DNA from: Xiphydria camelus
Lineage: Eukaryota; Arthropoda; Insecta; Hymenoptera; Xiphydriidae
Assembly: GCA_963678675.1 (NCBI GenBank)
Contig: OY783193.1
Location: 7,433,394-7,497,393, forward strand
Direction of reading: 5' to 3'
DNA: 64,000 nucleotides
Under the pieces are notes generated by a model. It saw nothing but the letters and a program-made list of their open reading frames with translations. It ran no database searches and was not told where the DNA came from. The translations under genes and the position numbers were made by a program. Of this stretch, positions 27,480 through 48,713 are shown one piece after another (the stretch's first letter is position 1; every line of letters starts with the position of its first letter).

Positions 27480-28280
27480 GCCGAGAAAAATCTACTCATG
27501 TGTTCGAGTATGCGTACAGGATGCAACCGTAAAATATGCGCGAGCGCCGTTGAGAGGACGAGACGTCGCAAGGCGAAGTGAGGTAGTGCAAAATTCGAAG
27601 GACTGAAAGAATAACCACAGAGGCGATCCGTGAAACAAGCGAGCGTCGCCTGGTATTCCGTAGCGATTTATGCGAGGGGCCCGGGTAAGGCAAGGTGGTT
27701 AACGTTAGGTTGGGTGAGACGGGCATGAAAAAAGGTAAGGTATAGTGTGGTAATGTAAGGTAAGGTAATATAAGGCGGAGTAGGGTAGAGTAGGTTGGGT
27801 AAGAACTGAACAAGGTGAGACGACGCCATGGCAACAGGTGAAGGACTGTTACTGCAAGCCCAGATCAAGGAGAGATGCTTCGTCCTTCACCTCTGCCGCG
27901 CCTATCAGCCCTGCTTCGGGGTGCCACCATTCGGGTACGAGCCCTGTGTGCGTTGGTTCAATCTATCTAGTCAAATCAGTATATCTGCCGGCAGGTACGA
28001 CTACAGACGATTAATCATAAAAGGCAGGGTGTTTTAGAAGCGAACCGCGTTCCAGTGGTAGTGGCCGATGACTGCTCGGCGGCTGCGATTCGTCGAAAAA
28101 AGAGAATGAAAGAGCACGCGGAAAACCGGTTTCATGGGGTAGCCTCGTCGAAATGATCTGTCTGGCCGGCTGGGTGCACACTTTCTCGACTTGCCTTCTC
28201 GCTCTTCTCTTCGCTTTGCTTTTTCTCGTACCCCATCCCTACCCGTTCTCTCTTTCTCTCTCCTCGTCCCCACTCTCCAT
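27480..28280. other. GC-richer stretch with TAAGG-like simple repeats and an unassigned 69-codon frame
   Basis: About 27680-27800 is a degenerate G-rich run built on AAGGTA/TAAGG units. It is followed by ATG at 27828 in a fair context (CGCCATGG) and a 69-codon frame that matches no family I know. Overlapping frames run on the other strand. It could be an unlinked first exon or a promoter region; no splice partner can be shown. Confidence 0.3.
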
Positions 28281-28977
28281 GTCTAGATGACGCCTCTCTC
28301 TAAATCAAAATATAAAAATTCGAACTGAAACTATAGTTCTAACAGTCGACCATCATGTTGAAAATTTCATTCACGCCCGTACACTTCAAGATAAACCTAG
28401 AACCATTTCTAAAGGATACGAGGTGGAACCACTAGAATGAAGACGTAGATTAGATCATGCGACTATATCCTTCGACTAATTCTGATCCCTTTTCGAAAGG
28501 ACACGCGAATGAAATAAATCGATATTGTTAAATAATTTAAAAATAGTAGATTGATCCTCGCGCTTCCTTTAGGACTGAGGATAAAAATCGTATACCTATA
28601 CGATCAAGACCTCGAAGAAAATGTGTACTAAGCCACCCTGCTCCAAAAAACAATCTCAGAAAGCATGTATCTATGACACTTTCTGCTAGTATAGAAGAAA
28701 CTACATAGGGAAGACTTGGACTTCCTTTGAGAATTCGTACGAAAAGAGATAAAATGAATGTGCCCCGATGAAAGAGGCAACAAAGGTGATTAAGTACGTC
28801 TAAAATAATAGCCATCTTTTCTATTGTGACTGTGTAAGATCTATATTATGGAAGAACCCCATGCCTTAAAAAAACAAACTCAAAGAAACAACATGTATGT
28901 ATTGCATTCTTATTTGCTATGAGTCAGTTAAGTAAATACCTACAAATATTGAAGTTATATCCCGTAGAACACAAAGT

Positions 28978-29790
28978 TTTAACAAACGTCCCCCAGACGT
29001 CCTTTTACTGAACTCCTTTGAAGTTCTTTTTGAAGGTCTCATAGAGCTTCAATGAACGTCTTCAGGGGAGCTATTGAAGACGTTCAGGGGACGTTCCAGA
29101 TTGATTGTATAGCCTTGTATTTCTTTGACATAAGTTCCCATATGAATTTGATACAAATAATTCATTATCAGAACGTTCAATAAGCGAGACCATGCTCGGA
29201 GAAATAATTGTTCATGTTGAAAAAAGAAATTGTTCCGTATTAACTTACCCTACAATTCCTTCAATATTTATCACAAGATCTTTAACTATTTCAAATTATT
29301 ATGGCTATTGTGAGATTCACCATACATGAAAAAAATGTAGCACGTATTACACAGAATCACACATACCAGATGAGGACTAGGATACTGCCGATCAATGGAT
29401 CAGGGTGGTTAGTATATTGCAGATGAGTGACCGGCTTGGGGTGAAAAGCATATGGGATACATTCGACTTAGAAGTGGAATCTGATTTTTTTTTGGATAAT
29501 ATCAATTTAGTAAAGATTGACAACGTCGCAGAAGAGTTCGGGAGCGTTCACGTGTTATAAATGATAAAAATTACAAATGGCGTCAGGAACTCTCTGGAAG
29601 GCCCCGTGAACATTCATGTGACGTTCTAGAGACGTTCCAAGAGCTCATTGCAACATTGAAAGATGGAAATGGGACCTTTATGCGACGTTTGGGAGATATA
29701 ATATAAAGGCAGAAATCGGCGATGTCGCAGGAGAGTTCGGGAGCTTCCTATGACATTCAGGGGACGTTCACATGCTGTGCGGAATGTCTA
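28978..29790. repeat. Degenerate repeats built on GGGGACGTTC / GAACGTC
   Basis: The motif GACGTTC and its complement recur at about 28986, 29056, 29080, 29092, 29620, 29632 and 29757. It is often preceded by CAGGGG. Two similar blocks containing GAGTTCGGGAGC lie near 29535 and 29735. A small hairpin (AACGTCTTCA...TGAAGACGTT) sits at 29053-29083. This looks like remnants of a dispersed repeat family rather than a gene. Confidence 0.5.
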
Positions 29791-30058
29791 CCACTCTTCT
29801 CTTAAGTAGAAAGAGTCTTTCATAGCCATTAACCACCAATGAAGACAAACCAACCACTATCAACGAACTGATTTGGGTAACAAAAACCAGATCACTAACG
29901 AGAATTTTATGCTCATTTGGGATCATGAAATTAAATATCTTATCTGTCGGTTCTTTTATTATTGGCTATTACTTCAATCTTTAGCCGCGCCTGCCGAGCT
30001 GACAATCCGTGCATCCGTTGTGTATGAAACGTGTCACCTTGTACAGAGACAACGGTTT

Positions 30059-30805
30059 TAAGGTAGTACTATCACGATATCGATTCATCTACGGAAATTC
30101 TGAATTTTTTTTCAGACGTAGATCTCGACAAATAAAACATTTTTGTTAGTGAAAAAAAAACGATCTACCGTCGGAAAATAAAGATATTAAATTTTAAAGA
30201 TGTGCATTTCTTCCATTTAACCTCATGTAAATGGGCATGCTTTGAAGTATTTTTTACATTTTGAAGCTAAAACATCCATCGATTGGTTAAAAAAATTCAC
30301 ACATAGTTCTATATTCATAAAAAAATATATTAAAAATAGGCAATATCCACCGTTTAGTTATTGAGTAAAAAAATATAATGTAATGACGCTATCAATCACG
30401 TAGGAGGGGGAAAATTGAACGGACAGAATGTGGCAACAGCGCGTGACGTATTCAGTAGCAACACATAACCAAACACAACACTTTGTCAGTATAGTAATGA
30501 AGCGGTGTTACCACGTTTTCGATGCGGATCTTAAGATACTAGTGTGCGTGTATCCGTATATACGAAACGGGAATGTATTGAGACAGGGCTGTACGAATCT
30601 GTACGGTGTGGTGCATGAAGAAAATATGAAATATTTTTTGCTACAAAATTTATTTCTGTTTTTGTCCCGCAAAGGGTTACGAAAAACATTCAAATGAAGC
30701 TTCAATGAGCAAATTTTAGAAACTTTTTCCTGCCGAAATGAACATTTTCTTATACCCCTCCGGTACCCCTATTAGGTAGTGAGTCAAGCGATAGTACTAC
30801 CTTAA
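30059..30805. mobile_element. TTAA-flanked terminal-inverted-repeat element, 739 bp
   Basis: TTAA at 30059-30062 and 30802-30805 flank an insert (30063-30801) whose ends are GGTAGTACTATC and its exact reverse complement. TTAA target duplication is the hallmark of piggyBac-type insertion. No transposase frame is visible; the 89-codon frame inside is unlike known transposases. I therefore call a non-autonomous element. Confidence 0.75.
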
Positions 30806-31743
30806 GGTATTCCTAGCGCGTAGGAGCGATATTTAAGGGTGCCACAGGCGGGCCGCTCATAAATCAGTAATTCTACGTCATATAATTACTCATATTACCC
30901 ATAATACTGATAATGAATAAATAAGATAAGGCCAATAAGTATTAAAGTTTATTATTTACATTTTCAAATTTTTGAAAAATATTCACATTTGAAATCTGGC
31001 AACGTCGCATCACATGGTTTATGAAATGACAGGAGTACGGCCCTGAGTAGAATAATCGTATATCCGTACAGCTCTGAAACATAACCTTTATAAATTACCG
31101 AATTCAGTGTACTGCTGTCAAATATTGCCGCCAACTCATACTAATCGAAATCTTTACTCATCGAAAAGAATTTGAAAATATCAAAATTTTTTCCATTTTT
31201 AAAAAATACCTATAATAAAATTCACTTCTGTACCATTAGTGACAGTAGGTACCTACAATTCATAACGACAATACTTCTCAGATGGCCACCGGTGGCGTTA
31301 AACGTTGCTTACTGTCGCGCCATCACCCGGCCATGCACGAACCTTATGATGAACGTTGCCAATTCTATTTCAGGTTATATTCTATAGTCAAAACACTACG
31401 TTTTGCTGTTTACGAACATCAATATCTTTGTCAAACATTCGGTGACCTTATATTTTTATGAACTCAAAAGATCTTATGCAATTTTCTGAAGATATGGAAA
31501 TGGTTTTATTTAATGTGTATAAATTTAAAACATGTAGGTAGATTTTGGCATTAAAATGTGGAAAAGTGGTCTTCCAAAAGGTTACATGTTAAAAATGTTC
31601 TAATTTCAAAATCAAAATTCTTTCTTAAATACCCGGTAACCGGACCTGAAACTTTTCAAAAATAATCATACGATATTAATTTCCATTCTACAAAGAAATT
31701 AGCATTCTCTGAAATTTTTCATCTCGCGCTAGGAATACCTTAA
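30802..31743. mobile_element. Second TTAA-flanked element, 934 bp, sharing a TTAA with the first
   Basis: TTAA at 30802-30805 and 31740-31743 flank 30806-31739. The ends are GGTATTCCTAGCGCG and its reverse complement. The terminal repeat differs from that of the left neighbour, yet both share the middle TTAA, so one inserted exactly into the target duplication of the other. No coding capacity recognised. Confidence 0.75.
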
Positions 31744-31823
31744 TTATCTACACCGGTCTAGTGAAGGGTTTCGCTGGAATAGCATAATGCAATAATTTTA
31801 ATACGGTTGAATGTACATTCAGG

Positions 31824-31962
31824 GTCTGCCCTTACGAAAAACTACTGAGAGAATGAAATTACTACAGGGAACTACTGAAATCCAGTAATTAGTACTACTA
31901 AAATGAAATAGTTTTCTGTAGTAATTTCGTTCTTCCAGTAGTATTTTTCTATAAGGACGGAC
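31824..31962. repeat. 139-bp inverted-repeat element
   Basis: Arms 31824-31867 and 31916-31962 pair with a few mismatches (left GTCTGCCCTTACG, right ATAAGGACGGAC). The inner halves contain GAAATTACTACAG and CTGTAGTAATTTC. MITE-like, no coding capacity. Confidence 0.75.
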
Positions 31963-32082
31963 TTGGATTTGCGTCTGCAGATACGGGGTGTTTTCGAGGA
32001 AGCTTGTCCAGTTGAAGGTTGTGCGACAGAGAGACTCTTATGCATTCGCCATAATATGTTCTCTCTCGCACTTGCGTAATTC

Positions 32083-32276
32083 TAATGCCGCGTTTACACA
32101 TGCATGGACTTAGTGGCACCAGTGGTCGCGCCAGTTCTACTTACATGATTTCAGCATACTACAGACTTTTTCAGTCTATGCGTGCAAAGATTCATCTTGT
32201 ATGCAAGTCGATGTTTACACTTGCAAATTTAATTTACTGGCGCCACTAAATCCATGCATGTGTAAACGCGGCATTA
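32083..32276. mobile_element. 194-bp MITE with 35-bp terminal inverted repeats
   Basis: Ends TAATGCCGCGTTTACACATG (32083-32117) and its reverse complement (32242-32276) differ at one position in 35. The interior is short and non-coding. Confidence 0.85.
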
Positions 32277-32287
32277 TGTCAAGCTTC

Positions 32288-32936
32288 TTAGGCCCGGTTC
32301 CACAACTCGGGCTTAACTCTTAAACGGAGTTTAAATCATCCGTCCAACCAATGAGCGCCCGAGAATGAGGATTTAAACCGAGTTTATCTAGATAAGCCCG
32401 AATTGTGGAACTGGCCCTTAAAACACCCCATATACCGTATGTCCGCGATCAATTGAACCATAGGAAAATTGCGAGTTTTGCATGAGCACCCCTTTGGATC
32501 TCCTCGTCCAATAGGATCACCGGAGAAGCGTGAATGCGCATGCGTAGTTATCCGCGAGTGTTGGCATGTCAGCAAGTTCAAATCGGTTATCGAAATAGAT
32601 CGATCGGTTATCGATCACTCGCGGATGACTACGCATGCGCATTCACGCTTCTCCGGTGATCTTATTGGACGAGGAGACCCAAAGGGATGTTCATGCAAAA
32701 CTCGCAATTTTTCTATGGTTCAAATGATCGCGGACATACGGTACCTACATTTAGCAATCGTGCGAGTGCGAGAGAGAACCTCTTCATCGCACATTTCTTT
32801 AAACTTAGGGCCAGTTCCACAATTCGGGCTTATCTAGATAAACTCGGTTTAAATCCTCATTCTCGGGCGCTCATTGGTTGGACGGATGATTTAAACTCCG
32901 TTTAAGAGTTAAGCCCGAGTTGTGGAACCGGGCCTT
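32288..32936. mobile_element. Composite 649-bp palindrome: two inverted copies of a 133-bp MITE around an inner palindrome
   Basis: Each outer arm (32288-32420 and 32804-32936) is itself a 133-bp MITE with its own inverted ends (TTAGGCCCGGTTCCACAACT ... GGAACTGGCCCTTA). The two copies stand in opposite orientation. Between them, 32434-32560 and 32617-32743 are reverse complements of each other with few differences (CGGAGAAGCGTGAATGCGC on the left). They are separated by a 56-base spacer with the direct repeat ATCGGTTATCG. About 60 bases beside the right copy have no partner on the left. Confidence 0.85.
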
Positions 32937-32960
32937 ATCCAGTTGGCATTTGTGCGACAG

Positions 32961-33117
32961 GGGCCCCTTTCTCGAGTCACTCGCAAAGTTACGTATTACG
33001 CATCTTAGCCAATAGACCAATCAGGATCGAGTATTCCGTTGTGGTGGGGGTCCTGATTGGTCTATTCGCTAAGAAACGTATACGTTTCTCTTGCGAGTGA
33101 CTCGAGAAAGGGGGCCC
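32961..33117. repeat. 157-bp fold-back element
   Basis: Left arm from 32961 (CTCGAGTCACTCGCAA) pairs with the right arm ending at 33117 (TTGCGAGTGACTCGAG). Inner arms contain AATAGACCAATCAGGA and TCCTGATTGGTCTATT around a loop of about 25 bases. MITE-like. Confidence 0.8.
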
Positions 33118-33330
33118 AGAGAGTTTCGTACAAGTCCGGACCCCGTAGGAGACATTTGAGTATGAGAAAACATGTCGATTAACCCAAGTGAATGCATAAT
33201 GCATTAATCGATGGTCTAAAATGCACACGCATAGGTACCTACCGTACCTACTTCCTGCGTACGAAAACACACGGATATGAATGTACTTATGTATTGACAG
33301 AAATTTCCAATGTGTGGTGTGGGCTGCAGT

Positions 33331-33609
33331 GGGCTAGTTTCACCAACAAAATTAAAAAATAACCTTCGTTTAACTTAGAAATCCAAGCAATTCATTGGCC
33401 GTGTCCACGTAGATTGGTTATACCGAGTTTAAAGGCCATCACACGTGAAAAAACGTAAGCAGTAACAGTAAGGATTGACCAATCAGAAAGCCTGTTTAAG
33501 CATAATTCCGTATGAATAGTATTTCTGATTGGTCAATCCTTACTGTTACTGCTTACGTTTTTTCACGTGTGATGGCCTTAAGTCTGAAATTTCGGTGGTG
33601 AAATGGGCC
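33331..33609. mobile_element. Hairpin with perfect 58-bp arms, nested in an older inverted-repeat element
   Basis: 33432-33489 and 33521-33578 are exact reverse complements over 58 bases (left begins AAGGCCATCACACGTG) with a 31-base loop. Outside them, GGGCTAGTTTCACCAAC (33331) pairs imperfectly with GGTGGTGAAATGGGCC (ending 33609), which suggests an older element holding a younger hairpin. It lies about 200 bases upstream of the ClC exon 1 ATG, so it may fall in its promoter or 5' UTR. Confidence 0.8.
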
Positions 33610-33812
33610 GAATGTCGGGAATATTGCTTATACCACTTTTTTTATAATTATATTCTGTGTCGTCCTTTTGATAGCAAATGGAACATTACATACTTGGATT
33701 ATTATTATTATCTGCTTCGTCTTAAAGTATTTTACTGAGGTGGCAATATATAAAGTGTTTTAATATAGTGCGTCTGGGATTTCAATCAGTCGGAAAATCA
33801 TAAGTGTGGAAA

Positions 33813-43675
<9,863 letters not shown>

Positions 43676-45526
43676 ATAATAACTGTGAAATGAATTACTC
43701 TAATGTATACTTGTATTGATTGTATCATCATTGTGGCAATTGGCAATGTAATCAACTTATTCACATTCGCGCAGCTGGCTTCTAGTCTCGAAGCAAACCT
43801 TTATTTTTATACTTTTGAATAGAACAAAAGATTCTAAGACCACCTCTTGTAAAGTGCGTTACTCTTCGAAGTTTTGACATTATTTTTCTTTATTGGAATG
43901 CTAATATAGTAGTATAATCATGTTATACCATCAAGAATTTAAAGATCCGTAATTGTATAATATTAGGATAGGGACATCAAATTTATAATCAATTACAAAT
44001 ATCATTGGAGAAATAAGTAAATGATAATATGGGCAGAGTAATAGGTGTTACTGGGTAGAACAGAAAGTGCAAGTTGAAATAATGTACTATACCAGATACC
44101 CCGCAATGCTGTGAAAATCATGTAAAATAGAAATCATTAATTCGTAATAGGCACGTTTATTTTATTTTTTACGATATATTTATTATGGCACCGGATATAA
44201 ATTATAGCAGCACGTTTCAACGCAATATTGGAAATGGCGATTCCAAAATACTCTTTGCCTCTAACATTTTCTTTATTCCTTTATTAATCGAGCAAAACAC
44301 TAATTAAAACTGACACATTGTACCGAATATTTTTGAATTTAAGAAGTAATATCCTTTATTCTAGCCATCGTGAAGCAAAAGACTCTAAAAAAGCCGTGAT
44401 TCATATTTTATAAAGTATTTTCTAAGGATGTATGGAAATCTCTCCTCAGTATTAAGATTAGTATCAAAAGATAACAATTTATATGAAACATTAGAATTGC
44501 CCATGTCAGGGGCCATACTAAAATCCCATAAAAAATTGTAATAATAATTTTTTCAACTGCTACAAAAGCCTAAATTTGCTGAAGGGGAAATATTTATTCA
44601 TTCTTTTTTAATACCACAAACTTATATTAGACAAACCTAGTTCTGCTTATGTTATATAATCATGAACTATCAGAAATATTCGGACAATTTTTAATATTAG
44701 ATTATATATGTTATATTATTGTACATCACAATAATTAGCATTAATTCATATGAGATGTATGTATCCTATCTTGATATACATATATTTATGGGAGATACTG
44801 TTAATTGAATGTGTACATACGAATGCTAAATGATATCAATGGAATCTTGTTGTATGAAGTATAATGACTATTTAGATGTATGTATATATAAAATATAAAA
44901 CGTTAGTAATAAAAAAAAGTCGTGTACTTTACGAGTAGCAGTAAGCTTATCTTTGCGTAAGTTTTCTATGGCAAAATGATCCTTGTGAAGTTTTAGGGAT
45001 ACATGTTTGGAAATCTCATTTTACAAATATTTTCTAATTTTATAGAATAAGTTCAATATGGATAAATGGGTAGTCTTCATACATTCATGGATCAGAGAAT
45101 CAGAATCTTACAGATACTCTAAAAGTGGCGAGTCAATCATTTAGGCTGATTTCACGTTAAAAAATTGATATTAAAGCCAACCACCTCTTATTAAATTCTA
45201 GTACAGAGGATTGTTGATATTATGATTTCGTAAGTACTCATGAGATGGTTTCCATTTAAGAAAATATACAAATCGACGCGGTTCTGTTACAGCTACTAAT
45301 TAATTGGCGCGCTTTATTTGAAATAGCCAATACCAATTGATGTCGACTTGTTTTTCTTTTCAAAATGGAAGACATCCAGTGTCTTTGATAGTTATCAATA
45401 TTTTTCTGAGTTGTTATTTTTGTTATTTCAAGTTTAAAAAGATCATTTACAAATTCTTACATAGCCATAAGTGACGGGGTGTGGTTATACAGATGACCAG
45501 TGAAAGATTATTATTTGTTCAAAAGA
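43676..45526. other. ClC 3' UTR and gap to dolichol kinase
   Basis: AT-rich, no coding signal. A likely end of the ClC transcript is the AATAAA at 44908. The remaining roughly 600 bases must hold the dolichol kinase promoter; no TATA-like box is convincing. Confidence 0.5.
44908..44913 (+). terminator. Candidate polyadenylation signal for ClC
   Basis: AATAAA followed by an A-run, 1.2 kb downstream of the ClC stop codon. Other weaker AT-rich signals lie nearer, so usage is uncertain. Confidence 0.4.
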
Positions 45527-48500
45527 ATGGAAGTTGTTAAGCGGTACAGAATTTTCGAACAAAGAATACTACTGAATTTGAAGAATAATGGATTAAATCA
45601 CAGGTAAAGTTTTGATTGATCACAGTCTTTACATTCTACATTTTTGAAGTGCTATACGAAATTTGCATGACTACGCAGAACTTAATACGTTCTTTAGGCA
45701 AACTTTGAGGTTAAGGTCCGGTTAATTTCAAGGTAGAGGGTCCCTTTAACAACTATCAGAGAACGTTATAATCTTCATATCTTTGTTACAGATTAATAAT
45801 ATTTTTGGTACATTTGAATTTCTAAAACTGCTTCTATATATAGAGATCCCTTCAATATTTTCTCAATTTCTTTTTATTTACAGAGAGTTCATGGTATGAT
45901 ATTTTATTATGTGTCAGTAGATTTATATCTATCACGTTGTCAATACTTTTCTTTTTTCACAATTGTTATATTTCTGATTCTATACACCTGAAGATGCTTT
46001 AATTCTCTCAATTATGCAATGATTATACAAGGACTTGTAAATGATTGTTTTGACTTTTGGGAGATTATTATTTACTCTCCTTTTCAGAACTAAATGCAGT
46101 GCAGGATTATGGCTGGGACCACTTGTTGGTCTCAGTGCAATAGTAACGATGCTGCAAGAAGATAGTCATTCTGAAATTTGCTTACTATCTGGAATTACAG
46201 GCATTGGTCTTGTTATGAGTTGTGCCTGTATCTTTGGTAGATTATCAATGGAAAAAGTTGCCATTAAAGATTTTCAGTTGGTGTACTTTTTGCCAGCAAT
46301 GACAATGTCTGTATTATATTCATTTGTGGCAAATAAAGGTAAACCGATTCGTAGTTGTTTAGGAATATGTTCCTTCATATAATTATACCTATAATAGAAT
46401 AATAGCTCGTGAAAGTATTTGTTCTATTTGCCCTTGATTTTATAAGAGGTAAATCTTTCATAATCTTCTATTGGAAATGTGTAAGTGGCAAAAAGACGTG
46501 TCCCCCCTGTTGTACATTCTTTATTTTTCAAGAATTTTGCAAACAGATTTATCTACTTTAAATATATTAACACTTACACTTACACATGTCCTAGAGTTAA
46601 CTGCATGAGATCTATCCATTATAATATTATGAATTTTATTAAAATTGAACACTCTCTCTTGAATCAAGTACAGGATTACTGGTTAGTGTCACATGGGGGC
46701 TAATCGTGGGAACTTTGAGTACATGGGGTGTCTTGCAAGCAATGGCAAAGCTTCCCTTTTGCTTTACTATTGGAGAAGCTTTAGCAGTCACGCATTCAGT
46801 AATTTTATTTTTACTGTCAGCTGCAACAAATTTGCCTCTGAGATACCATTTACCGCCAATTCATACCAATGATATCATAACAGTTATATTGCAAGTAAGT
46901 TTTTACTTAAATTTGTAAAGAATATCACTATTATTCTCTTTGTCAAATCATTTGACAATCATGTATTCAGTATATTCTGATAACATAATATTTCAGGTGG
47001 GCATTTTGTACGTAGCCTCCCTTTGTTTATTATGTGTATATATTCCAATATTTCGCATTCCCAAATATTTTTATATGATAACAATTGGCGCACTACTATT
47101 AATTATAATTCCATCATTGCACTTACTCCTCGACCAGAGTGTATTTCTTTGGATATTTTACTACCTTTTCGAAAAAGTAGACAGGGTGAGTTTCAATACA
47201 TGTGATAGCATCTACATGAATATAAACAACTATGAAAAAAAGATGATTAATTTCTTTCTCCCTACTATTTCATATGTCTACAGATTTTCTTAGTATTATA
47301 CTGGGTACTGTGCTTTACATGCGCAATTGGTGCAGTCATGCATCAGATCTTGTCGAATTCCCAAGCTTCAACTTCAATTAGAAAAACGTTTCACATATTG
47401 GCAGTATTGGTTTATATTCCAGGAATGATATGGGAACCTACATTACTGTATTTAGCCAGTGGTATAGTATTGGGTGTATTCATTATGCTCGAGGTGTGTG
47501 CACATTTGATAGTAAAAATATTGTAGCATTAATTTTTTTTTAATACTACTATAATAGGAGCCAATAGCTTTTCAATGAAAGATTTCGTTGACCATTGGTA
47601 CTCTTTTTAAATCAATTTTTTACATTACTGCATTTTAATGGCTTGACATACATTTCAGTTGACGAGGATATTAGATGTACCACCTGTAGGAGAACTATTA
47701 CAGCAAGGCTTTTCTGTATTTGCTGATGAAAAAGATGTATTGATTTCTCTAACACCTTTGTATCTGCTTTGTGGTTTATCCTTCCCTTTATGGATGCCTA
47801 CCAATAATCTTGGATTATTGTCTCTACTCAGTGGAGTCTTGACCGTCGGAGTAGGAGATACAGCAGCCAGTTTCATTGGAAATAAATGGGGAAAACATAA
47901 ATGGTCTGGTTCCAAAAAATCAATGGAAGGAACGGTTGCTTGTATCTTATCTCAGTTAACAGTCATCTACGGTCTTGCATATTTCGGTATGTTATCTTAT
48001 GCGTAGGAATGAACATATATGAAGGGTGTACATGTTTCTTTCAAAAACAACATTTGTCAAAAACGCCAATCCATGTAGTATTGGTAATAATGCCTACTCT
48101 TTCGTTGTATCTAGCCGTGTAGTGGTGCATACTCTTTCATTATAATATAATGGCATTATTGCCAATACTACAGGGATTGTCGTTTTTGACAAATGTTGTT
48201 TTTGAAAGAAACCCTTCATATAATATATACATATATTTAACGAAATTTGATATGTGATAACTTTAATTGAATATACTAGTTACTATTAAGAGGTCATGAC
48301 TGAGGCTCGATGGCGAGTTATCTCAGACATATCAGTTAATGGGTCAATAATCAGTAAAAAGTAATCGAGTGGTAATGCTTGAGTGTGTTGACTTGATTAT
48401 ACCCTATTTTGTACAGGAATGGTACCTGATGATTGCCTGCTGATAAGAGCTACATTAGCAGTAGCTGGCGTATCACTAGTAGAAGCATGGACGAACCAAG

Positions 48501-48550
48501 TAGATAACTTGGCGTTGCCGTTGGTAATGTATCTGACCCTTGGTGTATAA
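45527..48550 (+). CDS. Dolk: Dolichol kinase
   Basis: ER membrane CTP-dependent kinase that phosphorylates dolichol to dolichyl phosphate, the lipid carrier for N-glycosylation, C/O-mannosylation and GPI anchors. Exons 45527-45603, 46088-46338, 46674-46894, 46997-47185, 47284-47493, 47659-47986 and 48417-48550 (TAA) join in frame to 469 aa; the human enzyme is 538. It is almost entirely hydrophobic segments (for example LIIIPSLHLLLDQSVFLWIF). The C-terminal catalytic part carries VGVGDTAASFIGNKWGKHKW followed by SGSKKSMEGT, matching the CTP-binding loop of the family, and then LSQLTVIYGLAYFGMVPDD. The start codon was chosen because exon 1 (MEVVKRYRIFEQRILL) ends in phase 2 and completes an Arg codon with exon 2. 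The N-terminus is shorter than in vertebrates. Confidence 0.93.
48018..48220. repeat. 203-bp fold-back element in the last dolichol kinase intron
   Basis: TTTCTTTCAAAAACAACA on the left (48035 on) pairs with TGTTGTTTTTGAAAGAAA on the right over about 60 bases with few differences. The left arm carries an extra TGTACATG near its outer end. It ends about 200 bases before the final exon. Confidence 0.8.
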
Positions 48551-48707
48551 ATTATATTTTTATTTTCTATGTCATTGTCGACTAAAACAGTACAATGTCT
48601 ATAGTTGGTATGAGATGCCATTGTATGATTGCAAACGATATTTATTTGATATTTTAAAAGAAAAAAAAGTGACTTGAATGATAGTTTCCTAATGAGGATG
48701 GCAACTA

Positions 48708-48713
48708 AATAAA
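48708..48713 (+). terminator. Candidate polyadenylation signal for dolichol kinase
   Basis: AATAAA followed by a TGTG-containing stretch (ATGTGCTGTGATAGG), 158 bases after the stop codon. Position and downstream GT-rich bases fit a cleavage site. Confidence 0.5.

Noticed and set aside
27680..27800. Telomere-like repeats of the insect TTAGG type
   Set aside because: The units are TAAGG/AAGGTA and irregular. They are not TTAGG or its complement in tandem, so an interstitial telomere is not supported.
27828..28037. 69-codon frame MATGEGLLLQAQIKERC... as a gene or ClC alternative first exon
   Set aside because: No recognised similarity and no demonstrable in-phase link to exon 2 of ClC, 8.5 kb away. 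Left unassigned.
18858..33812. A gene hidden between Rbcn-3A and ClC
   Set aside because: I checked the short frames on both strands for conserved motifs and plausible splice chains and found none. A non-coding RNA cannot be excluded from sequence alone.
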